DNA of 64,000 nt from Triglochin maritima. Lineage: Eukaryota; Streptophyta; Magnoliopsida; Alismatales; Juncaginaceae. The stretch lies in contig OY821787.1 of the NCBI GenBank assembly GCA_963682175.1, positions 13,618,501-13,682,500 on the forward strand, written 5' to 3'. Below, piece after piece: positions 46,821-57,135 of the stretch (within the stretch, counting starts at the first letter, position 1; every line of letters begins with the position of its first letter). The notes under the pieces were generated by a model. The model was not told the origin of the DNA and made no database searches. It was given only the letters and a program-made list of their open reading frames with translations. A program made the position numbers and the translations under genes.

Positions 46821-48427
46821 GGTCCTCATAACTCGATGTTCTCATTTGATGTTCCTTGACCAAATGATTATGAGAATATCTTTGTTGATGTATATATCTT
46901 ATTAAAAAATCAAAAAAATCAGAAAAGCGAGTAATAAAAGACTCCATGAGCGAGCATTGATTGTTGTGGGCCCCAACCCTTGTGTACTTGGGCCCCATTT
47001 CTTCACGTATTTGTCTCCCTTCTTCAATATCTCATAGGTTTTGAGGGAATTCGGGTTTGTGTCCATCACTATAACCATGAACTTCCTGTTGCACTTCATG
47101 TTGGTGAGATCTTCCATTTTTTATGCATAAATCCATGTAGTATCATGCTCACATTCATTGAGGACAATGCATGCAGTAGGTGTGTGGGGGTGTTTTACGT
47201 GAGTACATAGTCGAGTCTTTTTCCTTTGATTTTCTTATCTTTTGTGTGTTTTGATAGGTCATGTTAGTGTGCAGCATTTAATATTGATATATCTGCTTTT
47301 CGTGATCCTTGGGTGACTTGTCTTGTTTTGCTTGCCTAGTGCTTTAAAATTTTCACATTTCTTTCAAAATCTTCATGTGTTTGCGAAAGAAATTGTTTTG
47401 TGGGTTTTACGTGTGTTTAGCATGTGCAAAACCGTTGAGAGGCAAAGTAAAAAGAAAGCTCCCAAAATTTTCTTGAACATGATGCATTAGGATATCTAGT
47501 TTATTGGTTTTAGGTCTTATCGAGTCGTTAGGATGCACCCTGGTTTTCCCTCGGGGGGCGAGCAATCATAGGGTTTCAGTACTCAAACATTTAAAGAAGT
47601 CCACCCTGAACCTAGTGAGTCCATAATTCGTGTCGGTTAATATAAAGAAATTTGTTGTAGTCAAGGACCCTTTAAATCTTGTTGTGAGCCATTAAGTGTA
47701 GGGGGTTTGGTTCATGTGTAGATAAGAAATAAGTGAGTGGGTGTTCTCTCTTCTCGCATGACTCCTATCACTCGGGAAACTAGGTCTGAGGGGACTTTGT
47801 GCCTGGTGCTCTCGAGTCATCTGACTTAGGATGCACCGACCGAACTCCCGTTACACGGGTGATAGGGATCACCCTATGTGGAGATTTGGGGAAAGGTGTA
47901 CGTGATAGTGTAAGTCCTCATAGGCAATGATGCACGAAACCTGACCCTGGGAGAATGAAACTCCAACTAATAAAAAGAAAAAAAGAAAAAAAAGAAAATT
48001 AATACAAATAAGAACCTTAATGGACCTTACACTTTGTATCACTTGAGGATGTTGAGGTTGTCCATGTCTTGCACTTAATTCCTTAATTAACTTTCACGAA
48101 TGATTCATTAGGCTAGGTGTGTGGACTGATTACATATATAGAGTCGGCCCGTAGCATTACCACATCCAATGATCGACAAAATGAGTCATCGAGTCGTGTA
48201 GCTAGGTTGAATAATGCATCTTTGTTCGGATTTTGTGGGTATATCCGCTGAAAACCCTCAGGAGACAACACTCCTCCTCTTTGGCGACAAGGAGGTTTAA
48301 TGACTTGTTGCACGTGCTAAGTGCAACCGTGATTCCTACGAAAGTGAGTTAGGATTTATTATTTTTCGTATGCTTTTCTCTTTCTTTGTTTTGCTCGGGA
48401 CTAGCAAAAGTTAGGTGTGAGGGTATT
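46821..48427 (+). other. 3' non-coding region of A4
   Basis: Collinear with the other A-family 3' regions, including an antisense-open piece at 46902-47117 with one frame break, A-rich runs near 47970-48000, and a polypurine tract AGGTGTGAGGGTATT before 48428. Confidence 0.75.
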
Positions 48428-49814
48428 TGATTGACATCATTTCATGCATACATTTGTGTCTTATATCCGTTATCTTTCACCTAAACAATGCTACATGACG
48501 AGTTTTATGTTTAAATTTCAGAAATAAATAGGTTTGAAGAGAATAGGCATAAAAGGACCCAAAAGCATGAAAAAGGACCGAGTTGAGAGACTCCAGGACT
48601 AAGATGCAAGATCGAAGGACCTGAACGTAAGATTGAAAGACCAATGAGCAAACAAGAGTACTTCACACCATCATGGGGAGTATTTTGGCAATTCTATTCG
48701 GGTCGGAGCTCCAACAAGCAAAGTAGATGCATCAAAGACAAACAAAGCCTTCCGGAAAAGCCCATAAGAAAATCCAGAGTGATCCAAACATTGTAGACCG
48801 CTAATGAGAGGTTACTTTTGGTCTGAATCCGCTAAGATTTTGGTGGGTCGTGTATTAGTTTATATTTAGTCTATTTATGGTATTTGTTTAGTCCCATACC
48901 GGAGGATTGTCCCGGATTACCTTTTTCTATGGCTATAAATAGAAATCTTCACCTTATATTGTAATTACCCATTGCTTGGTGGCATTCTCTCTACATGGAG
49001 TAAGCCTTGGAGCAAAATCTCAAGGTGGAGAAGAATGCTACCTTCAATGTGAGTCATTTAATAAAATAAATTTTCCATTGTTTTGTTCTTATGTTGTTTC
49101 TTTATGCATTCTTAGCTTAGTTTTATTTCTTTGATTGTAGGCTGAAGTAGTTAGAATGTTTCCTTTCTTCTTTAGTTTAATTGTTAGAATAATGTGTAGT
49201 GAGTAGATCCATCCCCCTTTGGGGGTGGAGATGATGTTCATACATGCATTAAAGAATGGATATGAATGCTTTATATTTTGATTGTGTTGATAAATGTGAA
49301 TGTATGCTTGCTTGTTAGAGTAGAATACTACACTTGATGGGTTTTGCCACACATCTTAGACATCTCTCATGCTTGTTTAGGTTCTGAAATAACCAGCTTG
49401 GGTATATGAATATTAATCAACTAGGTTAGTGAATGGATTGATAGGTTTTGCCATAACCTTTAGACACTTCCTATGCATGAAAACACTACCTACATTTGTG
49501 CCTACAGAATGCTTTCTTCACCATCATTTTACATGTGTGCACACACTCCACCTCTAAGGGGTCTTCCTCTTCTTGATTCCAGCTTAGTTTTACATTCTTT
49601 TAGTTTTGATTCGAAGTAATCGTTAGTTGCTTTACTTTGCATTTTTCTTCTTAGTAGTTTAGTGTAGTGTAGATTAGCATAAACAAAACTCTTCCCCCTT
49701 TTGTTGTCACTTGATTTCTGAAAAACCAGAGGCTACTCACCTCCCTGAGGATCGACCCGTACTTGTCACCGCTTCAACGCGGTTGTGCACTTGCGGTATT
49801 TAAAACGTTCAACA
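48428..49814 (+). repeat. LTR of A4 (1.39-kb subtype)
   Basis: Starts TGATTGACATC, ends CGTTCAACA. The GACCGC palindrome is decayed (near 48797). Directly followed by the resumed gag of element B. Confidence 0.85.
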
Positions 49815-52690
49815 GACTTTCTCCAGTAGTGCCCTCATCATGGACTTGAGCAATGGAAGTTGTGCTAGATTATTTGAGGGCCTCAACTACAACACCCGCA
49901 CATTGTGGGAGTTGATCTGTCAGGGTGATTTCAAAATGAAAGCCATAAACGAGGTGTGGGACACTTTGAAATTAATGGTTGAACGCACCTTTGAATGGGA
50001 TACCATGAGAGAGCCACCAACCGCCAGGTCTTCTGGTCGAGCTGGAGCATATCATGTTAAGTCAACTATCGCGTCTGAGGCAAAAATAACTGCTCTCATG
50101 CATATGATTGAGAGTTTAGAGTTGGACCGAGCTCTTGTAGCTCAGGTCACTACTCCCGTGTGTAGTAGGAGTGGACTGACGGGACATTATGACTTGGAAT
50201 ATGCTTACTAGGGGTGTCAACGGATCGGATACGGATCGGATATAGGTATATCCATATTCGCATTCGCATGAAATTTACAGATTCGGATTCGGATACGGAT
50301 TGTTTGCGGATATGAAAAGTCTATATCCGTTCGGATATTTGACGGATTCAGATCGGATACGGATAATATCCGCATCCGTAAACATAATTCCCCACATTAT
50401 AACATTTTTCATTTTCACTTATACAAATTCTTATAAATAGTCAGATTTATAACTTTATTTGGTTTCAAATATTAATTTACTTTATCTTAATTTCTAACTC
50501 CATTTTCTAGAAAGGATAATGATATTCGATGCTTGAATAAATGTGATTAGTAGATGTATTTTTATTTGAATAAGTAAATTTAATAATTATACATTCAAAA
50601 TATAATCACAGAAGGTTGAAATATAAATACTTCTAGGTATAATAATGTATTGCATACGTATATGATACAAATATGGATATGGATCTTATAATACAAATAT
50701 TCAATCTCGGATCGAATGTTATTCGGATCGGATGTATCAATATCCATATTCGCATTCGCATGTCCCGAATATTACACGAATCGAATATTATTCGGATCGG
50801 ATATTGTTCGGACCGAATATTTATCGAACCGGACGCGAACAAATTTCTGAATTTCGAACATCCATTGACACCCCTAATGCTTACGCTATATGGGATATTG
50901 AGCATGCAAATGCAATGTATCAACAAATGCCCGACAACGACCCGTATAGTCACTCCTACAACCCGAGATGGCGAAACCACCCTAACTTGTCTTGGGGGCT
51001 AATGGGGGTCACGGTCAGAGCTCGCATGCTCAACCTCACATTATCACCCTCCACGCCCATCGGTGACCTACCAACCCCCACATCAAAGGTCTCAGCACTA
51101 TAATCACCAACCTCCCCAGGCCTCACTGTCGGGTTATTCTAACCAAACTCCACTACCGTAGAGAGTTGACCCAAAGGACCCCACTACTGATCAAACCCTT
51201 TAAACGTTCCTGTAGAGCATGAAAAATTCATTCAAAACTTTGGAAATACAAGTTAGTCAGTTGGCTCTTCAGTTCCATGAATATGAGAAGGGTCAGTTGT
51301 CGAGTCAACCTGTGGTAAATCCCAAGGGTCAACCTGCTCAGGCTAGGCAGAATGTGCAAAGTGTTGAAGATGATCATTCTCAACATGCAAATGTTATCCA
51401 TACCTTAATATCGGGAAGGGTTGTTGACAACAATGTGGAAATGCCTGAATCCATCCCTATTGGTGACTCTTCCAAGGAGGGTCGTGAGTCTTTCAAGGAA
51501 CCTAATCCTTAGACTCCTCCTCACGATAGTGATGTGCCTAAGGCACCATTCCCTCATAGGTTGACTAAAAAATACGATGAGCATTGGGACAAAATCGTTG
51601 AGGTACTTAGGCAAGTCAAGGTGAACATTCCGTTGTTGGACGTTGCTTAGCAAATGGCACTATATGTCAAGTTCCTTAAGAACCTTTGTACCGTTAAGAG
51701 GAGAACAAATGTTCCCAAAAAGACATTTCTGGCTGCCAATGTGAATTCGATATTGACACAACCCATGCAAGTCAAATACAAGGACCCCGGTTGTCCAACA
51801 GTTTCTTGCATGATCGGTAACGTGACAATTTTTCAAGCTCTATTGGATTTGGGAGCATCTGTTAACCTCCTGCCCAACTCTGTCTACGTCAATCTTGGAA
51901 TAGGCGATCTTAAGACAACAAGGACCACCCTCCAGTTGGCTGACAAATCCGTCAAGATTCCACGAGGAAGTGTGGAGGATGTCCTTATTAAAGTGGGTGA
52001 GTTCGTATTCCCAGTTGATTTCATCATCTCTGATACTCAACTTGTGTCTAACCCACAAGGATAAATTCTAGTGATCCTTGGGAGGCAATTTCTTGCGACA
52101 TCTAATGCTTTGATCAATTGTCGTATTGACTTGATGAGGTTGTCTTTTGAAAACCTCACGGCGGATTTCAACATCTTTAATCTTGGTAAGCAACCCGAAC
52201 TCTTCGACGATGCTGTCGGAACCAATTTCATTCAAGACACAGATGAGCTTGAGTCATTGGGCATGTTCGACTCACATCGACATATTATTGAGGTGCCTAA
52301 TGACCATGTTGCGATTGAAAATGATTTTGAGGAATCCTTTTGTGAACTTATGGATGTGGAGGCACATCCGGGTGCTTGCTCCTCTTACCCTGTGGCCCTT
52401 GAGCCACTTGAAATTAACTCTAAATCCAACAAGGACCCAACTCCGGTCGAGCTTAAACCACTCCCCGATAACCTTAAATACATCTTTTTAGGGGATAATG
52501 AGACTTTGTCACTCATTATTGCTTCTGATCTTGCAAAAGATCAAAAGGCTGCCCTAAAAAAGTGTTCCTTGAAAACAAAGAGGCTATCGGGTGGTCTGTG
52601 AAGGACATCAAGGCAATTAGCCCTGGTATTGTCCAGCATCGGATCCACATAGAAGAGAATTCTAGGCCTCGCTGGGACCCATAACCAAGA
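49815..52690 (+). pseudogene. gag-PR: gag-protease-RT remnant of element B
   Basis: Resumes inside gag (LNYNTRTLWELICQGDF, then MREPPTARSSGRAG), is split by a hAT MITE at 50209-50876, continues through the MYQQ and linker regions with several stops, then KYKDPGCPTVSCMIG, DLGASVNLLPNSVYVNLG and LGRQFLATSNALINC. A CAA-to-TAA stop lies at about 52062. Unlike A1-A3 the frame goes on into the pre-RT block (ETLSLIIASDL), ENKEAIGWSVKDIKAISPGI and QHRIHIEENSRPR, ending LNHVLKEVV at about 52715, where it meets the 3' region. These are the first residues of Athila RT. The element therefore lost nearly all of pol in one deletion. Confidence 0.85.
50209..50876. mobile_element. Non-autonomous hAT MITE (668 bp)
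   Basis: Perfect 12-bp terminal inverted repeats TAGGGGTGTCAA / TTGACACCCCTA and an 8-bp target duplication ATGCTTAC (50201-50208 and 50877-50884), diagnostic of the hAT superfamily. Subterminal regions carry many GGATCGGAT and ATTCGCATTCGCATG repeats in both orientations. No transposase. Confidence 0.95.
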
Positions 52691-53803
52691 TTGAATCATG
52701 TGCTGAAAGAAGTCGTATTCGCATTCGTTGAGGACAATGCATGAAGTAAGTGTGGGGGTGTTTTACATGTGTACATAGTCGAGTCTTTCTCTTTTTGTTT
52801 TGTTTTCTTTTGTTTGTATTGTTAGGGTCATGTTAGTGTGCTGCATTTAAGATCGATATATCTGTTTGCCATGATCCCTGGGTGACTTGCCTTCTTTTGC
52901 TTGCCTAGTGCTTTAAATTTTCCTTTTCTTTCAAATTCTTCATGTGTTTGTGAAAGAAAATGTTTTGTGGGTTTTGCATGTGTTTAGCATGTATAAAACC
53001 ATTGAGAGGCAAAGTAAAAAGGAAGCTCCCAAAATTGACTTGAACTTGATGCATTAGGATATCTAGTACATCGGCTTTAAGTCTTATCTAGTCGTAAGGA
53101 TGCACCCTAGTTTTCCCTCAGGAGGAGAGTAATCATAGGGTTCAGTACTCAAACAAATAAAGAAGTCCACCATTAACCTAGTGAGTTGAATAATTTATGC
53201 ATGTTAGTATGAGGAAGTTTGTTGTAGTCAGGGACCCTTATCATTCGGGAAACTGTAGATAAGAAATAAGAAATAAGGTTCATGTGTAGATAAGAAATAA
53301 GTGAGTAGGTGTTCTCTCTTCCCGCACGGCTCTTATCACTCGGGAAATTAGGTCCGAGGAGACTTAGTGTCTGGTGCTTTCGAGTCATCTGACTTGGGAT
53401 ACGCTGACCGAACTCTCGTTACACGGGTGGTAGGGATCGCCCTATGTTGAGATGTAGGAAAAGGTGTACGTGATAATGTCAGTCCTCATAGGCAATGATG
53501 AACGAAACCTGACTTTGGATATTCAAACACCAACTAGACAAAAATAAAAAGAAAAAAAAGAAAAAAAGGTAATACAAATAAGAACCTTAATGGACTTTAC
53601 ACTTTGTATCACTTGAGGAAGTTAAGGTTGCACATGTCTTTCACTTAAGTCCTTAATTAACTTTCACAAATGCTTCATGAGGCTAGGTGTGTGAACTTGA
53701 TACATATAGAGAGTTAGGATTTCCTTTCGTATGTTTTCCTTTCTTTCATTTTTCGCTTTCTTTGTTTTGCTCGGGACTAGCAAAATGTAAGTGTGGGGGT
53801 ATT
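52691..53803 (+). other. 3' non-coding region of element B
   Basis: Starts at the pol deletion scar with the shared TTGAGGACAATGCATGAAG block and is collinear with the A-family 3' regions; polypurine tract AAGTGTGGGGGTATT precedes 53804. Confidence 0.75.
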
Positions 53804-55356
53804 TGATTAGTAGCATATCATGCATCATATTCATGTTATATATCTTTTATTTTACCACAATATTGTGCTACTCGAGTTGTTCTTTGTAGTGTTTCAGGAG
53901 TTATGTAATAAAGAAGAGGAATGGAGCAAAAATGACCTAAATGTAATAAGTATGGACTGATTTGGATGGTTTTGGACCTGTTTGTAATGCACAAGCACTG
54001 GATCGGAAATCAGGAAGGACCCAAGTGAAAACCCAGAGGGACCTGATGGTAAAGGAAAAAATGTTGTCCACATGACTTGAATCAAATCAGTATTTCTCCA
54101 ATTAAAATCAAAGTGATTCGAGCCAGTGGATCAGGACTTCACCCACATGTCAAATGAAGAAATAAAGTTGAGGCCAAAATCACAGCTCGATCGGACCTAT
54201 TTAATCCTCCACTGGCGGATCAAAAGGGTCCAAAGGACCTCCAATTTTGGTCGTGGATCGGGTATACATGTTAGAGCATTCTCGGACAATCAGATTGTAT
54301 TTAGAGTTGTCTGATTATTCCCAGATTAATCCTAACCATGTATTAGTCTATATATACCATTGTAATCCCTCATCTACCTCTTATTCGTGTTCCTCCATTA
54401 GTTTAGTTTTATTTGGCTGCTGATTAGTGTAAGAGGAGAAGAAGGAGAAACTTTATAATCTTTTCTTTTCTATCAAGTGTTAGTATTGTTCTTTAATTAC
54501 ATGTCTTTACTTTGATGCAATTTATTTTATGTTGTTGTTCGCTTAATCTTGTTTTCCTTCATTTTCCATTATGGGTTTATGTTCTTTTCATGCTTTCTTT
54601 AGTGTAGAGATGAGTAGAGAGTAGTCCATCCCCATTGGGGGGAGGGGGGGTGGAGAAGAAAGTGTTGTGATTATGTGATGTATTAGTGTGTGTTAATCCT
54701 ATCATTTGAGCCTTATATGATTTCCACAACCATCTAATGGGATTTCACTCTTATCTTTGATGTGCTAATGCTCTTGAGTGATGCTTAACACATGCTTAGA
54801 TTAGTGGGCTTACTTTATGGGGAATGATGAGGTTAGGATAAGGAGGGAGTGGAAGAAGGAAACAAGACATGTACAAGCATGTGCTCATGTTGGCTTTATC
54901 CTAATTAATGTCTTGTATGTTTTAATGTGATAAATCTTATTTTATGTGGAGACAAAGTTGGATTTGAGTCATGATGCATGTGAACATATTAGCTTCATTT
55001 CAATTATTGTCTTGTATGTTTTAATGATAAGGTTTTATCTTATTTCATATGGAGGCACAGTTGGAATTGAGTTTTATGGATTTCATGTATGACATGTTTT
55101 GATGAGCACATTTGAACACACCCATACACATATTTTCATATTCGCTTTCTCTCTCCACCCCCTAAGGGGTTTAGCTTTTATTGTGTTGTTTTCTGATTTC
55201 CTATGCGTCGTAGTTTAATTTTGATCATATCTCTCTCTTCTTCTCCCCCACTCGAGTATCGTGAATCTGACCCACACACACTCCCTGTGGACTAACCCGT
55301 ATTTGACACTGCTTCAACACAGTCGTGCAATTATAATTTTTTAACTGATTCAATCA
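53804..55356 (+). repeat. 3' LTR of element B
   Basis: 1553 bases, TGATTAGTAGCATATC to TTCAATCA, same subfamily as 11882-13428 with many scattered substitutions. Followed by TTGAC, matching the bases before the 5' LTR. Contains a G-rich expansion near 54635-54650. Confidence 0.9.
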
Positions 55357-55389
55357 TTGACCCTCCTAATGTAATCTCTACAGTTATAA

Positions 55390-55640
55390 ATGTGTCTCTA
55401 ATTCGGATTATTCTCTGGAAATTTCTTCTTTACGACCACCAAGATGTTACTCGGTTTCGTTTGTGCCTTAGTCATGTCACGAACAATTTGCTTAGCCCCA
55501 AGACTAAGACCGCTGATCTGTCGGTGACCTTCTGGATACACAACAAGGCTATGGTTGTGCGGACCATTTGAACTATCACTAATTAGAAACAACCCATCAT
55601 GCTCCAGTTGCTCGACCGCCTTAATAAAAAATAGACATCT
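55390..55640 (-). pseudogene. FAR1-like domain fragment
   Basis: The minus-strand frame contains the HNH part of a FAR1/MULE-type DNA-binding region: GPHNHSLVVYPEGHRQISGL followed by an alpha-helical segment and ILVVVKKKFPEN. An upstream FIKAVEQLEHDGL piece is in the same frame. Only about 80 residues remain, with no transposase core nearby. It is a different subfamily from the 29-30-kb transposase. It touches the end of an inverted Copia LTR piece. Confidence 0.6.
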
Positions 55641-55649
55641 GCGACCCTT

Positions 55650-56791
55650 ACTTTTTGTGTTTTCTCATATCGTGGTTTCCATATTCCGTGGTTTTTTTCT
55701 TATAGAGGTTCGACACCCCACCCGGGTCCTAGTACTCTCTTGCAAGCTCCGCCCATGACTTCACTAACCACTCCTCATTCCGGGCCGGGCTGGGAGAGAA
55801 CGCCTTTACAATCTTCAAACTCGCGAACAACCATCGCCAAGCTTGGCTCGTCCTCTCACAATCCGAGAGGGATGCTTCGGGCTTTCACTGAAACCTTTAC
55901 TTGACTTTGACAGCAACAAACTTGAGTGGGACAATCACTCTCTAAACTTGAGCACACTTGAGAAAGATAAGAATTGATCTTAAGTGTGGTAACTGAGGCT
56001 TAGAGTGTTTGGAATGATCTCGCTAATGTAGGACGCAAATATATGTGGGAGAGTTGTGTTAAAATGTGTTTTACAACTCTATTTATAAGCTCCAAGAAAA
56101 TTATAGCCGTTGGGGATGAATTGGGTAAAGGTTGTGTAAGATACACAAAACAGAAAATTGCAGGACCCAATTCAGAACAAAGTCGGTCTATCGGTCTGTC
56201 AATTTTGGCTTTCACTTAAGTTCACATAAGTGATCGGTCGAACGCCGAATGGGAGTCGGTCGACCGATTCATAACAGGCTCTATGGGGTTGACAAACAAG
56301 ATCGAATTCGCTCGACTGGAACAAGGTTCACGGTCGATCGAAAACCAACAGGCAGTTTGGGTTTGTCGAGACATCTTAAGTTCAGTCGACCGAACAAGGT
56401 CCTCAGTCGACTGATTGGAAAATGTATTTATGGGGTATTTGGAAAAATATGAATACGACCGTTGGGTATAATACGACAAAACAAATGGTCGGAAAATTAT
56501 GTTCACTCAGTCAACCGAAAAAGTCTGGACGGTCGATCAAAACCGGGTAGTAAAATACTAACTAGGTAATTGATCACTCGGTCGATTGAACGGTCTGTTT
56601 CGGTCGACCGAATGTAGGCAGACAGTTCAGGTTCAGTGTTTAGTATTTTCCGGTCCAAGTTTGGGTAATCTATTGAAGTCCAAATTATATGAAATTTTGT
56701 GTGTGACTTCTATAAGGAACATAGTGTGTATTTTAATAGTTTTTAGCTCAAGTATGCTCAATTACACAAAGTTCCTAAGACTCAAAGAAAT
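55650..56791 (-). mobile_element. Inverted Copia-type LTR fragment related to 13848-14896
   Basis: Reverse complement of about 14041-14760 with extra diverged sequence: shared blocks include the CTCCCGGCCCGGAA segment (near 55780), the CAACGG segment near 56460 and the AAGTTCCTAAGACTCAAAG edge (56768-56786). Around ten CGGTCGACCG-like motifs lie at 56180-56620. It ends at 56791, where the hairpin repeat begins. Confidence 0.65.
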
Positions 56792-57045
56792 GAGGCATCT
56801 GGACGCCTCGTCCATGGTCGGGGGCGTCTAAGTCAGACGCCCCCCTTAATTTGTCGTTGACGGTTCGTCGGAATTTCCTTTGTCGTTGGTGGTGGTGGGG
56901 TGAGGGTAAGTGAAGAGAGAGACAATTATTTTGAAAGGGGAGGACAAAATTGGAAATAGATTGAAATGGGAGGGCAAAATGGTCAAAGGCGTGGGCGGTT
57001 TAAGTAAATCATGGGTGATGTTTAGTAATACCCTTAAAAAACTTT
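56792..57045 (-). repeat. Hairpin-bearing repeat, copy 2 (inverted)
   Basis: Reverse complement of the 11320-11600 repeat: GC-rich hairpin with GACGCCTCGTCCATGG at 56792-56850, then the GGGTGAGGGTAAGTGAAGA and GGAGGGCAAAATGG blocks, ending TGTTTAGTAATACCC near 57030. Divergence suggests independent insertions. Confidence 0.65.
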
Positions 57046-57054
57046 ATTAAAAGA

Positions 57055-57135
57055 AAATTTTCATTGCGGTTTGAGTCTCGAACCTGAGATCGAGAGTGGA
57101 GACGACCTTACCATTGCGACAACATGCATATTTGT
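57055..57135 (-). repeat. tRNA-derived SINE-like head (weak)
   Basis: The minus strand has a box-A-like TGTCGCAATGGTAAGG and, about 30 bases on, a box-B-like GGTTCGAGAC. This combination is usual in tRNA-derived SINE promoters. No complete cloverleaf and no clear tail, so a relic at most. Confidence 0.35.

Larger units (their letters stand above)
45465..49814 (+). mobile_element. Truncated Athila-like element A4 (3' part)
   Basis: Begins abruptly inside gag next to the truncated Tekay RT and runs through a broken gag-protease, 3' region, polypurine tract and an LTR of 1387 bases (48428-49814) ending GTTCAACA. The gag is more diverged than in A1 and A3. The 5' half is absent. The LTR is of the same 1.39-kb subtype as the solo LTR at 4923-6314. 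Confidence 0.82.
11882..55356 (+). mobile_element. Old Athila-like element B, expanded by nested insertions
   Basis: Two same-orientation LTRs of one subfamily, both starting TGATTAGTAGCATATC (11882-13428 and 53804-55356), bound this block. The 5 bases before the first (11877-11881) and after the second (55357-55361) are both TTGAC, as expected for one insertion's target duplication. The left part continues into a primer site and leader to about 15408. The right part resumes within gag at 49815 and continues through protease, the beginning of RT, a 3' region and a polypurine tract. About 0.85 kb of leader/gag is missing between the halves. The LTRs differ by roughly a tenth by eye, making B older than the A elements inside it. 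A chance 5-bp match is the alternative. Confidence 0.72.

Noticed and set aside
53804..55356. Separate element unrelated to the LTR at 11882
   Set aside because: Same subfamily, same orientation, complementary internal parts and matching TTGAC flanks make a single split element more likely.
57055..57135. Functional tRNA gene
   Set aside because: Box A- and B-like sequences exist but no acceptor stem or cloverleaf can be drawn.
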